Shown in pieces: positions 1-10,191 of a DNA stretch of 64,000 bases. The notes under the pieces were generated by a model. It was not told the DNA's origin, did not search any database, and saw only the letters and a list, made by a program, of their open reading frames with translations. The translations under genes and the position numbers were made by a program. The stretch spans positions 5,721 to 69,720 of the forward strand of contig PMYB01000127.1 in NCBI GenBank assembly GCA_003170915.1, written 5' to 3'. Origin of the DNA: Bryobacterales bacterium (GTDB taxonomy: Bacteria > Acidobacteriota > Terriglobia > Bryobacterales > Bryobacteraceae). Numbering within the stretch: position 1 is the stretch's first letter; every line of letters begins with the position of its first letter.

Positions 1-177
1 GACGGCGTGGCCACCGGCGGCATGCAGGCCAAACTCGAGGCCGCGCTGGCGGCGCTCGCTGGCGGCGTCGAGCAGGTGCGGATCGCCCCGGGCGCGGCCG
101 AAGGCGTGCTCGAGCAGGTTCTGGCGGGTGGCGGCATCGGCACCCGGATGGCGCTCGGCGAGGCGCCCGCGGCATGA
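1..177 (+). CDS. argB: Acetylglutamate kinase, C-terminal fragment (cut by window edge)
   Basis: Frame 1 is open from the first base to TGA at 175-177 and encodes 58 residues. The stretch GGMQAKLEAAL followed by a GV..V.I segment and a final GIGTRM resembles the conserved C-terminal end of acetylglutamate kinase, the second enzyme of arginine synthesis, which phosphorylates N-acetylglutamate. Known: this C-terminal part closes over the ATP site. The stop overlaps the start of the next gene (ATGA), and that gene looks like an N-acetylglutamate synthase, which supports the arginine assignment. Only the tail is visible, so a related amino-acid kinase cannot be fully excluded. Confidence 0.75.
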   Translation, partial: DGVATGGMQAKLEAALAALAGGVEQVRIAPGAAEGVLEQVLAGGGIGTRMALGEAPAA

Positions 178-779
178 TCAGCGGGCTGCGGGCGGACGCT
201 TTTGTGGAATCTTCCACCGCCAGAGGGCGGCTGGTAGTCCGCAAGGCGGTGATGCACGATATCCCGCCGATCCTCGACCTGATCAACGGGTATGCGGCCA
301 AGGGCCTGATGCTGCCGCGCACGGAATTCGAGGTGTCGGAGGCCATCCGCGACTTCACCGTGGTGACGCTCGGGGAAGGGCTGCTGGGCTGCGGCGCGCT
401 GCATTTCTACAGTCCCACGCTCGGCGAAATCCGCTCGCTGGCGGTCCACGAGCAGGCCAAGACGCACGGTGTGGGCCGCAAGCTGGTGGAAGCGCTGGTC
501 GAGGAGGCCCAGGAATATGAACTCGAGGCCGTGTTCGCCTTCACCTACGTGGTGGAGTTCTTCCAGAAGGTAGGATTCCACGAAGTCGAGCGCGGAGCGC
601 TTCCCTTGAAGGCGTGGAAGGACTGCGTGCGCTGCCCCAAATTCCAGGCGTGCGATGAGATCGCGGTGCTACGATTTCTGCGGCTGGAGCATGGGACGGA
701 CACGCAACCGCCGTGGGGTCAAGCGCTGGGCTCGGGCGACGACCAGCTCATTCAGATCCCCATACCGCGCAACCAGTAA
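174..779 (+). CDS. argA: GNAT acetyltransferase, N-acetylglutamate synthase-like
   Basis: A 201-residue protein whose ATG overlaps the argB stop, so translation is probably coupled. Residues about 20-165 form a GNAT domain: a beta-strand segment GALHFYSPTLGEIRSLAV and an acetyl-CoA binding loop GVGRKLVEAL are visible, and a conserved FFQKVGFHEVE follows. The GCGALH..LGEIRSLAV pattern is typical of short stand-alone N-acetylglutamate synthases that acetylate glutamate in the first step of arginine synthesis. Position behind argB supports this. A more general GNAT role is the alternative. The C-terminal 35 residues are less conserved-looking. Confidence 0.75.
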   Translation: MISGLRADAFVESSTARGRLVVRKAVMHDIPPILDLINGYAAKGLMLPRTEFEVSEAIRDFTVVTLGEGLLGCGALHFYSPTLGEIRSLAVHEQAKTHGVGRKLVEALVEEAQEYELEAVFAFTYVVEFFQKVGFHEVERGALPLKAWKDCVRCPKFQACDEIAVLRFLRLEHGTDTQPPWGQALGSGDDQLIQIPIPRNQ

Positions 780-928
780 ACAATACCCCCAAAGGGGACT
801 TCCGCCACTCCCCGCAAAAGACCGCTGAAAAAATCTACGTTCTCTGAACATTCTAATGTAAAATTTGCTTTTGAGATAGGAAAGTCTTAAAATCTGGTAC
901 TTTGATCCTATCTTCTTGTGAGGCAAGC

Positions 929-1900
929 ATGAGAGCGCAAACGGTTGACGTGAAATCCTCAACTGGCCGGGTCCTGTGTTGCACGGTTTTCCGGCCCGGT
1001 GGGAAGAAACTGCTGGCGAAAGGCCATGTAATCAGCGATGAAGACATCCGGGTGCTGGCATCCGAAGGCATGGAAAGCATTTGGGTTACGGAGCTGGAGG
1101 AGGGCGAGATCGGCGAGGACGATGCGGTCTGTGCCGTGGCCAGCGAGATGGGATGCGGGAGTTTCGAAATCCGCCTGGCGGCGGGCGGCCGGGCCAACCT
1201 GCTGGCCACCGAGAACTGCTGCGTGCTGGTGGACGACGAACTCCTGAAGCAGATCAATTGCACCTCCAGCGTGGTCATCGCAACCTCGTTGAATTTCAGC
1301 TATGCCATTGCCGGGCAACGGATTGCCACGGTAAAGAGCGCTCCATTCGCGGTTTCCAAGGACCAGTTGGACGCCGTCACCGGGATTTTGAAAGAGCGCG
1401 GGCCGATCCTGCAGGCGCGGCCCGTCCGGACGCCGAGTGTTGGGGTTCTCTACACAGACCCCATCAGCGGCGAGCGGGCGCGGCAACTCTTCGAGAACAT
1501 TATGCGCCAGCGGTTGGACCGCTTCGGTGTGAACGCAAACTTCGTTCTGGCCTGCACGGAAGATGAGAATTCAGTCGCGCGCTGCCTGCAACACCTGCTT
1601 CGATCCAAGCCGTGCGTGATTCTGGTGGCATCCACCACGGCGCCGGCCGGTCCGGAAGACGTCGTCGGCCAAGCCATGTTGAAAGTTGGCTGCCAGGTGG
1701 AGCGGTTCCTGGCGCCCGTGGAGCCGGGGAATTTGCTCCTACTGTCGTACAAGGATGACGCGCCGATCATTTCAGCGCCCGGTTGTTTCCGGTCGGCCAA
1801 GCCGAATGTGGTCGACCTGGTGCTGCCGCCGCTTTTGGCCCGCTATCACGTCACAGGCTGGGAGGTGGCCTGCCTGGGACACGGCGGTCTGCTGGCGTAA
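929..1900 (+). CDS. Molybdopterin-binding (MoeA/MogA-like) protein
   Basis: A 323-residue soluble protein. The ATG at 929 was chosen because GTGAGG lies six bases upstream; an upstream TTG at 902 gives an unlikely nine-residue extension. An N-terminal domain of about 130 residues (DIRVLASEGMESIWV, like the MoeA linker region) precedes a C-terminal domain with PVEPGNLLLLSY and IISAPGCFRSAKPN, resembling the MoCF-binding fold where a conserved proline-rich loop holds molybdopterin. Known family members take part in molybdenum cofactor handling. No other cofactor gene is adjacent, so the exact role is open. It ends in front of a strong hairpin terminator. Confidence 0.65.
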   Translation: MRAQTVDVKSSTGRVLCCTVFRPGGKKLLAKGHVISDEDIRVLASEGMESIWVTELEEGEIGEDDAVCAVASEMGCGSFEIRLAAGGRANLLATENCCVLVDDELLKQINCTSSVVIATSLNFSYAIAGQRIATVKSAPFAVSKDQLDAVTGILKERGPILQARPVRTPSVGVLYTDPISGERARQLFENIMRQRLDRFGVNANFVLACTEDENSVARCLQHLLRSKPCVILVASTTAPAGPEDVVGQAMLKVGCQVERFLAPVEPGNLLLLSYKDDAPIISAPGCFRSAKPNVVDLVLPPLLARYHVTGWEVACLGHGGLLA

Positions 1901-1956
1901 CAAGCTCCTCCACCCCTGCATCCCGCTTCCTCCGAGCGGGTTACAGGGGTTCTCAA

Positions 1957-1992
1957 ACCGGGCGTCCTCCTCCGGGACGCCCGGTCTTTTTC
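1957..1992 (+). terminator. Intrinsic terminator after the molybdopterin-binding gene
   Basis: An 11-bp perfect stem (ACCGGGCGTCC pairing with GGACGCCCGGT) with a short pyrimidine-rich loop is followed by CTTTTTC. It stands 57 bases after the stop at 1900 and immediately before the end of the convergent HAD gene, so it terminates plus-strand transcription; the minus strand side has no U-run. Confidence 0.85.
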
Positions 1993-1993
1993 T

Positions 1994-2596
1994 CTACCAA
2001 CAGATGCCGCGCGCCTTCAGTTCCCGTTCCAACTGCGGCAGGGACTCAAACTGCACGGCGTCCATGCCCAGCCGCTGGGCCGCTTCGACGTAAGCGGCTA
2101 TGTCGTCGGTGTAGAAACACTCCTCGGGACGGCATCCGCAGCGGTCCAGGGCCGCCTGAAAGATCTCGCGCCGAGGCTTCATGGCATGCACCTCGTAGGA
2201 CAGAATCCGATCGTGGAAGTGGCGCAGCAGGGGGTAGTTCTCGCGGATCGTCTCGAAATGGATGGCGTTGGTGTTGGAGAGCAGCACCAGCCGGTAGCGG
2301 GCCGCCAGCCCTTCCAGCATGGCTTCGGGGACGAGGGGATCGGTGAAGATGCTGCTCCACAGCTTGCAGAATTCGGCGTAGTCCATGTGGAGGGCGAGAA
2401 TCCGGGAGAGCTGCGCGACGAAGTCCGGCGGCTCGATCAGGCCGGTTTCGAAGCGCTCCACCAGATCGGTGGCTGCGATGCGGCGGCGAATCTCCGCCGC
2501 GGCATACGGGCAGAAGCCCTCCAGCGCTTGACGCCAGCGCGCGAAATCGAATTGGACGAGAACATTGCCCAGGTCGAAGATGATGGCTTTGTACAT
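1994..2596 (-). CDS. HAD-superfamily phosphatase (subfamily IA, YihX-like)
   Basis: A 200-residue cytoplasmic hydrolase. Motif I is FDLGNVL at residues 7-13, where the first Asp is the expected nucleophile and the usual second Asp is replaced by Gly, as in glucose-1-phosphate phosphatase YihX-like proteins. Motif II is SNT, motif III the lysine in MKPRREIF, and motif IV the acidic pair in FYTDDIAAYVEAA. A helical cap domain fills residues 15-90. Substrate is not predictable; sugar phosphates are typical. It converges on the preceding gene and shares its terminator region. Confidence 0.8.
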   Translation of the reverse strand: MYKAIIFDLGNVLVQFDFARWRQALEGFCPYAAAEIRRRIAATDLVERFETGLIEPPDFVAQLSRILALHMDYAEFCKLWSSIFTDPLVPEAMLEGLAARYRLVLLSNTNAIHFETIRENYPLLRHFHDRILSYEVHAMKPRREIFQAALDRCGCRPEECFYTDDIAAYVEAAQRLGMDAVQFESLPQLERELKARGICW

Positions 2597-2672
2597 GGGG
2601 CATCTTCAACGGTCGCTCGAAACCGGTGCGAGATCCAGCCGTGTTGGCTCCTCCGGGGACCAACCTGGACGA

Positions 2673-3659
2673 TCATTTGGCGGCGGTGGCGGAGTTGCGC
2701 GCTTTGATGAAACTTTCCACGTTGCTCTTGTCGATCAGGGTGACGCCGGTGTCTACGAACGTGGGGATCGGAGAGAAGGAATCCTGAACCCAGTTCACGG
2801 TCAAGGACTCAAGCGGGTGGTGATACAGGTCGTCGAGCATTCTGGCTCCCAGGTAGGCCATGGTGAACGGTTTCTGGCCGATGGCGGCGGTGATGAGGCC
2901 CTTCTGGATGCCTTCCAGCGTGCGCTGGTCGGTGTCCATGGCGACGACCAGCTTGCCGGTGACGTTCTTGCGGCCCAGGACTTCGGCGACTTCGGGCCCG
3001 GCGATTGAGGTGAGGCAGGCGAAGGCGTCCACTTTGGCGCCCTTTTCCACCATTTCCATGGTGCGGTCGAAAACCACGCCGGGATCGCCGTGTTCATCGA
3101 TTACCTGGGTGATCTTGATCTGCGGGTGTTCAGCGAAGACATCGGTGTAGCCACGCAGGCGGTCTTTCAGATTGGCCTGCTCGGGGATGGTGAAGACGAC
3201 CACGTTGCCCTTGCCGGCGAGACCTTTGGCTAGCATGCGCGCACCCATGACGCCGGCCTTGTAGTTGTCGGTGCCGATGAAGAACAGGCGCTTGCTGTCG
3301 GGAGCGTCCGAGTCGATGGCAATCACCGGCACGCGCTGGGCGATGGCGGCATCGATGTCCTTGTTGAGGATGTCCGAGGCGCTGGCGGAGACCAGGATGC
3401 CGGTGGGCTTTTGCTTGAGCACGTCCTGGAACTGCTCGTGCTCGGCCTTGGGATCGTAGGTCTCGGGGCCCACGAATTCGGCATGCACACGCATTTGGGC
3501 CGCGGCGTGGTTGAAGCCGGCGGCGGCTTCCTGCCAGTAGGGGACTTTGGTATTAGCGGAGACGAGAAAGTACTTTTCCGTCACGTCGTGCTGCGAGCCG
3601 CCGCAGCTCAGGAGCGGCAGCAAGAGAATGGGCGTCAGAAACGATATGAAGCGGGACAT
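2673..3659 (-). CDS. Periplasmic sugar-binding lipoprotein (ribose/LacI-type SBP)
   Basis: A 328-residue protein with a lipoprotein signal: a hydrophobic stretch then LLSCGG, so Cys19 or nearby would be lipidated. The mature part has the two-lobed fold of type I periplasmic binding proteins: SANTKVPYWQEAAAGF at the start, IDSDAPDSKRLFFIGTDN in the middle and VAMDTDQRTLEGIQKG near the end are typical of ribose/xylose binding components. An excellent ribosome site (AAGGAGGAG) precedes the ATG. No permease or ATPase gene is adjacent, so its partners, if any, are elsewhere. Confidence 0.8.
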   Translation of the reverse strand: MSRFISFLTPILLLPLLSCGGSQHDVTEKYFLVSANTKVPYWQEAAAGFNHAAAQMRVHAEFVGPETYDPKAEHEQFQDVLKQKPTGILVSASASDILNKDIDAAIAQRVPVIAIDSDAPDSKRLFFIGTDNYKAGVMGARMLAKGLAGKGNVVVFTIPEQANLKDRLRGYTDVFAEHPQIKITQVIDEHGDPGVVFDRTMEMVEKGAKVDAFACLTSIAGPEVAEVLGRKNVTGKLVVAMDTDQRTLEGIQKGLITAAIGQKPFTMAYLGARMLDDLYHHPLESLTVNWVQDSFSPIPTFVDTGVTLIDKSNVESFIKARNSATAAK

Positions 3660-3723
3660 GAACTCCTCCTTAAATAAGGAATTATAGCGCCGTGGTTTAG
3701 AGGCAGGAGGCCGCCGGTACCAC

Positions 3724-3729
3724 TACAAT
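3724..3729 (+). promoter_or_regulatory. -10-like hexamer 7 nt before ruvA ATG
   Basis: TACAAT is followed by seven bases and the ruvA ATG at 3737. No Shine-Dalgarno sequence fits in between. With transcription starting about seven bases after the -10 box the message would begin at the start codon, so a leaderless transcript is inferred. Confidence 0.45.
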
Positions 3730-3736
3730 CGAAGTT

Positions 3737-4330
3737 ATGATCGCTCTACTGCGCGGCGTACTGATCGAGAAGCATCCCAACCAGGCCATCGTCGAGACCG
3801 GCGGCGTGGGATACGATGTCACCATCCCGGTCTCGACGTTCACGCGCCTGCCCGAACCCGGCAAGGAGGTGCGGCTGCGCATCCATACCCACGTGCGGGA
3901 GGACGCGCTGGCCCTCTACGGCTTCCTCACCCAGGATGAAAAAGCGCTGTTCGAGAAGCTCATCGGGGTGAGCGGCATCGGGCCGACGCTGGCGGTGAAG
4001 ATTCTCTCCGGCCTGGCGGCGCCGGACCTTATCAATTTCATCCGGCGCGGGGAAGTGGAGCGACTGGTGCGCATTCCCGGGGTCGGCAAGAAGACCGCCG
4101 AGCGCATGGTGCTGGAACTGCGCGACAAGCTGCCGGCGGTCACCGGCGAGGAGCCGGGAACGCCCGCCGAGGCCACGCTTTCGCCCGTCGATCAGGACGT
4201 GCTCTCGGCGCTGCTGAACCTGGGCTGCGGACGCCCGCACGCCGAGGCCGCGGTGCGCAAGGCCAAGGCGGCCGGTGCCGCGCCGGAGTTCGAACCGCTC
4301 TTCCGGCGCGCTCTCGAACTGGTACGGTAA
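3737..4330 (+). CDS. ruvA: Holliday junction branch migration protein RuvA
   Basis: A 197-residue protein of the usual RuvA length. It starts with the OB-fold domain I (MIALLRGVLIEK, GYDVTIP), continues with tandem helix-hairpin-helix motifs (LIGVSGIGPTLAVKIL around 75-90 and RIPGVGKKTAERMVLELRDK around 108-127) and ends in the small domain III that contacts RuvB (DVLSALLNLGC). RuvA tetramers hold the four-way junction while RuvB rings pump DNA. It is 11 bases upstream of ruvB, forming a transcription unit. No ribosome site is seen before the ATG, see the -10 hexamer entry. Confidence 0.95.
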   Translation: MIALLRGVLIEKHPNQAIVETGGVGYDVTIPVSTFTRLPEPGKEVRLRIHTHVREDALALYGFLTQDEKALFEKLIGVSGIGPTLAVKILSGLAAPDLINFIRRGEVERLVRIPGVGKKTAERMVLELRDKLPAVTGEEPGTPAEATLSPVDQDVLSALLNLGCGRPHAEAAVRKAKAAGAAPEFEPLFRRALELVR

Positions 4331-4341
4331 GCTGGTAGCAC

Positions 4342-5370
4342 ATGCCCGACCGGCAACTGATTTCCGGCGACCGCCAGGCCGAAGATTTGCAGTTCGAAGC
4401 GGGCCTGCGCCCGCGCCGCCTGGCCGATTTCACCGGTCAGACCAAGCTGAAGGAGAACCTGGGAATCGCCATCCAGGCCGCCCGCATGCGCGGCGAAGCC
4501 ATGGACCACGTGCTGCTCTACGGGCCTCCGGGGCTGGGCAAGACCACGCTGGCCTCGATCATCGGGGAGGAACTGGAGGTGACCTTCACCTCCACCTCGG
4601 GGCCGGTGCTTCAGAAAAAGCTCGACCTCACCGGAATTCTCAGCAACATCCGCGCGCGCCAGGTTTTCTTCATCGACGAAATCCACCGCCTGCTGCCGGA
4701 CGTGGAAGAGATGCTCTACGCGGCGCTGGAGGATTTTCGGGTGGATATCCTGGTGGGCGCGGGGCCGGGCGCGCGCACGCATTCGCTGCCCATGCCGAAG
4801 TTCACGGCCATTGGCGCCACCACGCGGCAGGGCCTGGTGAGCGCGCCGCTGCGAGGCCGCTTCGGGCTGGTGCTGCGGCTCGATCCCTACCACGTGGATG
4901 AACTGCAGACGATTGTGAACCGCTCGGCGCGCCTGCTCGGGGTGGCCATCGAGGAGGGCGCCGCCGAAGAGATCGCGCGCCGCTGCCGCGGGACGCCGCG
5001 CATCGCCAATCGCCTGCTGCGGCGCGTCCGCGATTACGCGCAAGTGCGCGCCGACGGCCGCATCACGCAGCCGGTGGCGCAGACCGCGCTCAACCTGCTG
5101 GACGTGGACCGCTACGGCTTGGACGAGATCGACCAGAAGATCATGCTGACCATCCTCGAGAAGTACCAAGGCGGGCCGGTGGGCGTGAACACCATTGCAG
5201 CGTCCATCTCCGAGGAGCCGGACACCATTGAAGAGGTGTACGAGCCGTACCTGATCCAGCTCGGGTTTTTGAACCGCACGCCGCGCGGGCGCACGGCCAC
5301 GGAGCTGGCGTTCGACTACTTCAACGTGAAGCCCAAGTTGCGCAACGATGGCCAGCCGGCATTGTTCTAA
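4342..5370 (+). CDS. ruvB: Holliday junction DNA helicase motor RuvB
   Basis: A 342-residue AAA+ ATPase. The Walker A motif [10 protein letters not shown] lies at residues 60-69, Walker B DEIHRL at about 113, sensor 1 in AIGATTRQG and the arginine finger region [12 protein letters not shown] near 175. The C-terminal winged helix ends with [10 protein letters not shown], the typical DNA contact. It follows ruvA closely and uses RuvA as its junction adaptor in recombination repair. Family length and all motifs are normal. Confidence 0.97.
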   Translation: MPDRQLISGDRQAEDLQFEAGLRPRRLADFTGQTKLKENLGIAIQAARMRGEAMDHVLLYGPPGLGKTTLASIIGEELEVTFTSTSGPVLQKKLDLTGILSNIRARQVFFIDEIHRLLPDVEEMLYAALEDFRVDILVGAGPGARTHSLPMPKFTAIGATTRQGLVSAPLRGRFGLVLRLDPYHVDELQTIVNRSARLLGVAIEEGAAEEIARRCRGTPRIANRLLRRVRDYAQVRADGRITQPVAQTALNLLDVDRYGLDEIDQKIMLTILEKYQGGPVGVNTIAASISEEPDTIEEVYEPYLIQLGFLNRTPRGRTATELAFDYFNVKPKLRNDGQPALF

Positions 5371-5403
5371 GGGATGTCGGGAAATAACCAGTCCAATCGC
5401 CGG

Positions 5404-5468
5404 CAACCGCTCTCTAACGTTCGCGGCTCGGATGTGCTTTCAGAGCCGCGAACGTTAGAGAGCGGTTG
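5404..5468. repeat. Perfect 26-bp inverted repeat with 13-nt loop
   Basis: Arms at 5404-5429 and 5443-5468 are exact reverse complements (core CTCTAACGTTCGCGGCTC) around a 13-base loop. It sits between the ruvB stop and folK. There is no U-run on either side, so it is either a rho-independent-like hairpin without tail, an RNA processing element or a REP-type repeat. Confidence 0.9.
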
Positions 5469-5498
5469 GCCCAGATGTTTCGTGACAGACCCTCAGCC

Positions 5499-5981
5499 GT
5501 GAAGACCATCTACCTCAGCCTCGGCTCCAACCTGGGCGACCGCGAAGCCAACCTGCGGGCGGCCATCGAGCGGCTCGCGCCGCTGGACGTGCGCGTTCTG
5601 CGCACCTCGCCGGTGTACGAGACCGAGCCGGTGGACTACACCGCGCAGCGCTGGTTCCTGAACCTGGTGGTGGAAGCCGAGACCGGCCTGTTCCCCATGC
5701 AACTGCTCTCGCGCATCGGCAAGATCGAGCTCGCGCTGGGCCGTATCCGCACGGTGGCGAAAGGGCCGCGGACCATCGATATCGATATCCTGCTCTACGG
5801 CCAAGCCGTGGTGCGCAGCGCAACGCTGGAAATCCCGCATCCGAGGATGGCTGAGCGGCGCTTCGTGCTGGCGCCGCTGGCGGACCTCGCGCCCGGCCTG
5901 CGCCACCCCGTGACGCACCAGACGGTGCGCGAGATGCTGGATGCGGCTCCGGCGCAAATCGTGCGCTTGATACACTCGTAG
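5499..5981 (+). CDS. folK: 2-amino-4-hydroxy-6-hydroxymethyldihydropteridine pyrophosphokinase
   Basis: HPPK transfers pyrophosphate from ATP to hydroxymethyl-dihydropterin in folate synthesis. The GTG at 5499 puts KTIYLSLGSNLGD at the family's canonical N-terminus and gives 160 residues; in-frame ATG 5475 and TTG 5466 are alternatives, the latter lying inside the inverted repeat. Family hallmarks are SPVYETEPVDY, the GPRTIDIDILLYG metal and ATP motif near residues 88-100, and IPHPRMAERRFVLAPLADLAP. Eight bases separate it from recQ. No other folate gene is adjacent. Confidence 0.92.
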   Translation: MKTIYLSLGSNLGDREANLRAAIERLAPLDVRVLRTSPVYETEPVDYTAQRWFLNLVVEAETGLFPMQLLSRIGKIELALGRIRTVAKGPRTIDIDILLYGQAVVRSATLEIPHPRMAERRFVLAPLADLAPGLRHPVTHQTVREMLDAAPAQIVRLIHS

Positions 5982-5988
5982 GTCTACG

Positions 5989-7885
<1,897 letters not shown>

Positions 7886-7893
<8 letters not shown>

Positions 7894-8521
7894 ACATCTC
7901 CTCGTCCTGCGTGGCTTGATCGACGGAGGGCTTGCGCGAGTGGTGCACCAGCGTGGCAACCGCGGCTGAAATCCCGGCCGCCAGGCCGTTCACTTCGCGC
8001 ACCGGCCGCAACACCGCGCGCTTCATGGCGTCGCCCACTTGCCCGACCTGCTCGACCGTGTTCTCGACGGCTTGGTCGATCTGCTCGAGCCGGGCGCGGG
8101 TGCGATCGCCGGCATCATGCAGGAGTTCGCCGATGCGCTCGACCTGCTGCCGCCCCGATCTGACGATCTCCACGGCTTCGCCGGAGAGCTCGGAAATCCG
8201 CGGGCGGGTCTCTTCCATGATCCGGTTGGTGGTGGCCAGAACCATCCCCACTTGATCGACCACCGGCGCCACTTTGCCGGCTACGACTCCGATTCTGTCG
8301 ATCACCGGCCCGGCCCGATCGACCGTGAGGCCGATTCCGTCGATCATCGGCCCGAGCTTCCCGATGACGGGTTCGGCCCGATCCGCCAGCGGCCCGACCT
8401 TTTGCTGCATCCTTCGGGCAACGCGATAAAGAGCGAACATGGCCACGGCCTGCAGCACGAACGCGATGCACGCCAGCGCCACGGCCGCCGCCACCACGAT
8501 GCGAAACGTGTCTTCAGTCAC
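7886..8521 (-). CDS. DUF948-like membrane-anchored coiled-coil protein
   Basis: A 211-residue protein starting at GTG 8521 with GGAAGG upstream; an earlier ATG at 8584 would overlap the upstream gene by 34 bases. One membrane helix near the N-terminus (IVVAAAVALACIAFVLQAV) is followed by a long amphipathic region with repeated units of the form PVIDRIG, PVVDQVG, PMIDGIG, then an Arg/Glu-rich helical tail. Such proteins are common next to YtxH genes and are thought to be envelope or stress proteins; no enzymatic motif is seen. It ends overlapping recQ convergently. Confidence 0.6.
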
Positions 8522-8550
8522 GCGCGAGGACCCTTCCCCCAGTTCCTGGG

Positions 8551-8859
8551 TTACGTCGCCGTGCCTTCGCCGGAGTGCTCGCACGGGGTAACGGCGTCGC
8601 GATAAGCCTGCTTACCGGCCTCCACGGCATCGGAGATGGTTTCCTTCTGACGGCCCAGGGCTTCTTTGCCCTTCTCCACCCATTCCGTGGCGGTCTGCTT
8701 GATCTCCGAGCCGCGCTGCTTCACAAAATCGGTGCCTTCGCCCGCTTTGTCCTTGATGAGTTTGCGGGTCTCCTCTCCGGACTTCGGCGCGAACAGCATG
8801 CCGATGCCAACACCCACACCGAGTCCCAGCAAGAAGCTGGAAAGCCCATTCTTATCCAT
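8551..8859 (-). CDS. YtxH domain-containing envelope/stress protein
   Basis: A 102-residue protein. The start MDKNGLSSF at 8859 is set by GGGAGGA five bases upstream; an ATG at 8871 lies ahead of that site. The N-terminus has the YtxH signature: a glycine-rich membrane helix LLGLGVGVGIGMLFAPKSGEETR, followed by a charged amphipathic helix (KAGEGTDFVKQRGSEI) of the kind seen in LEA-like proteins. It is probably co-transcribed with the DUF948-like gene 29 bases downstream. Confidence 0.75.
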   Translation of the reverse strand: MDKNGLSSFLLGLGVGVGIGMLFAPKSGEETRKLIKDKAGEGTDFVKQRGSEIKQTATEWVEKGKEALGRQKETISDAVEAGKQAYRDAVTPCEHSGEGTAT

Positions 8860-8927
8860 GTATCCTCCCATTCAAGCCAACAGCTTGAACCAGTTTTCAG
8901 TATACTCCCCAATGAGAGTCCTTATTG

Positions 8928-9473
8928 ATGGAGGAGCGCAAAATACGCCGGCTGGATGGCGGCGCATTATGGACATACGCCGTGAAGGCGCTCGCGGGGC
9001 GGGCCCATTCCACCGGCGAGATGCGGGAAAAACTGCGCCGCCGGGCCGAGCGCGCCGCCGACGTGGATGAAGTGCTCGCCCGCCTCAAGGAAGTCGGCTA
9101 TCTGGACGACCGCCGCTACGCCGAGGGATTCGCCTCGGCGCGTCTGGCCAACGAGAAACTCGGCCGGACGCGCGTCATCCAGGACCTGCGCCAACGCCGC
9201 GTAGCGCCGTCCCTGGCCGAACGCACGGTACAAAGGGTCTACCAGGACGTTGACGAGGAAGCCCTGATCGAAGGCCTCATCCGCCGCAAATACCGGCTGG
9301 CGGAGCGCGAGGGGCTTTTTCGGGAGGACAAGGACCTCGCCGCCGCCTATCGCCGCTTGCTGCGCGCCGGTTTCCGCTCGGGAGAGATTATCCGCGTGCT
9401 CAAACGCTTCGCCAGGAACCCGGACCTGCTGGATGCTCTCGAGCCGCCGGAAGAGGAAGAAAAAGAGATTTAG
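8928..9473 (+). CDS. recX: Regulatory protein RecX
   Basis: A 181-residue, highly charged helical protein. RecX modulates RecA filaments. Diagnostic segments are YAVKALAGRAHSTGEMREKL, VLARLKEVGYLDDRRYAEGFASAR and LRQRRVAPSLAERTV, the three-helix repeats of the family. The ATG at 8928 directly follows an in-frame TTG at 8925. It is not next to recA here. Its last four bases overlap the convergent DUF2461 gene. Confidence 0.88.
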   Translation: MEERKIRRLDGGALWTYAVKALAGRAHSTGEMREKLRRRAERAADVDEVLARLKEVGYLDDRRYAEGFASARLANEKLGRTRVIQDLRQRRVAPSLAERTVQRVYQDVDEEALIEGLIRRKYRLAEREGLFREDKDLAAAYRRLLRAGFRSGEIIRVLKRFARNPDLLDALEPPEEEEKEI

Positions 9474-10165
9474 CCGCCCCAGCGGCGGCCCTTCAGCGGA
9501 GCGGTCAGAAATCCCAGAAACGGAACCATGGCCCGAAAGCGCTTCAGGATTTCTCCATAAAGCGCGGGCGTGGTGGCAAGATCCGGCGGAAGCTCCACGT
9601 ACAGAATGAATTGCTTGAATCGCAGCAGGTCTGCCGCGGGATGCTGCGCGCAAAAGCCCTTCGGCACACGCGCCAGCCGCTCCCCTTGCAACTCGCCAAA
9701 CAACTGCCGTACCGCGCGTGCCCCCACAATCCGCCGTAACTCCTGGTGCTGCCCGGCGATGTGATGGCGAATGGCCAGCAGGGTTTCCGGCGCGGGCATG
9801 TACACGCCGCCGCCAATTCCGACCTCCTTGTGCGACACGGCAAAGTAATAGCCGGCGTCGGAGTGGCCCACCGTTCCGCGGCGGTGAAAGCTGGCCGCAA
9901 TGTGGTCCTTGTACGGCGTTTTGTCCTGGCTGAAGCGCGTGTCGCGATAGATCCGGTAAATGGCCTTGTCGGGATCGGTGACGTATTCCGGGGCGAACCC
10001 CATCATGGCCGCGTTCAGCTCCGCCACCAGCTCGCGCATGGGCTGCTTTACCTGGGCTTCAAAAATCGTTTTGCGCGGCAGGAACCAGTCGCGATTGTTG
10101 TTGCGCGCCAGGCCGCGGAAGAATTGAATGGCCTCGCGCGGAAAGCCCGGAAATGCGGAACGCAT
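9470..10165 (-). CDS. DUF2461 family protein
   Basis: A 231-residue soluble protein of unknown function. The family pattern is clear: FFRGLARNNNRDWFLPRK at the N-terminus, RIYRDTRFSQDKTPYKDHI in the middle and GGGVYMPAPETLLAIR. GGGAGGC precedes the ATG. It is divergent from murB, and the 26 bases between their starts hold a TATAAT box on the murB side that reads TATAAG on this strand. Confidence 0.85.
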   Translation of the reverse strand: MRSAFPGFPREAIQFFRGLARNNNRDWFLPRKTIFEAQVKQPMRELVAELNAAMMGFAPEYVTDPDKAIYRIYRDTRFSQDKTPYKDHIAASFHRRGTVGHSDAGYYFAVSHKEVGIGGGVYMPAPETLLAIRHHIAGQHQELRRIVGARAVRQLFGELQGERLARVPKGFCAQHPAADLLRFKQFILYVELPPDLATTPALYGEILKRFRAMVPFLGFLTAPLKGRRWGG

Positions 10166-10178
10166 GGAATGCCTCCCT

Positions 10179-10184
10179 TATAAT
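10179..10184 (+). promoter_or_regulatory. -10 hexamer 7 nt before murB ATG
   Basis: TATAAT is followed by seven bases (TGAGGTG) and the ATG at 10192. The GAGGTG touches the start codon and is too close for normal ribosome binding, so a leaderless mRNA is inferred. Confidence 0.5.
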
Positions 10185-10191
10185 TGAGGTG

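Noticed and set aside
4192..5406. 404-residue open frame on the minus strand over ruvB
   Set aside because: Antisense shadow of ruvB in high-GC DNA; composition is His/Gln/Arg-rich without a family signature, and ruvB has all its motifs.
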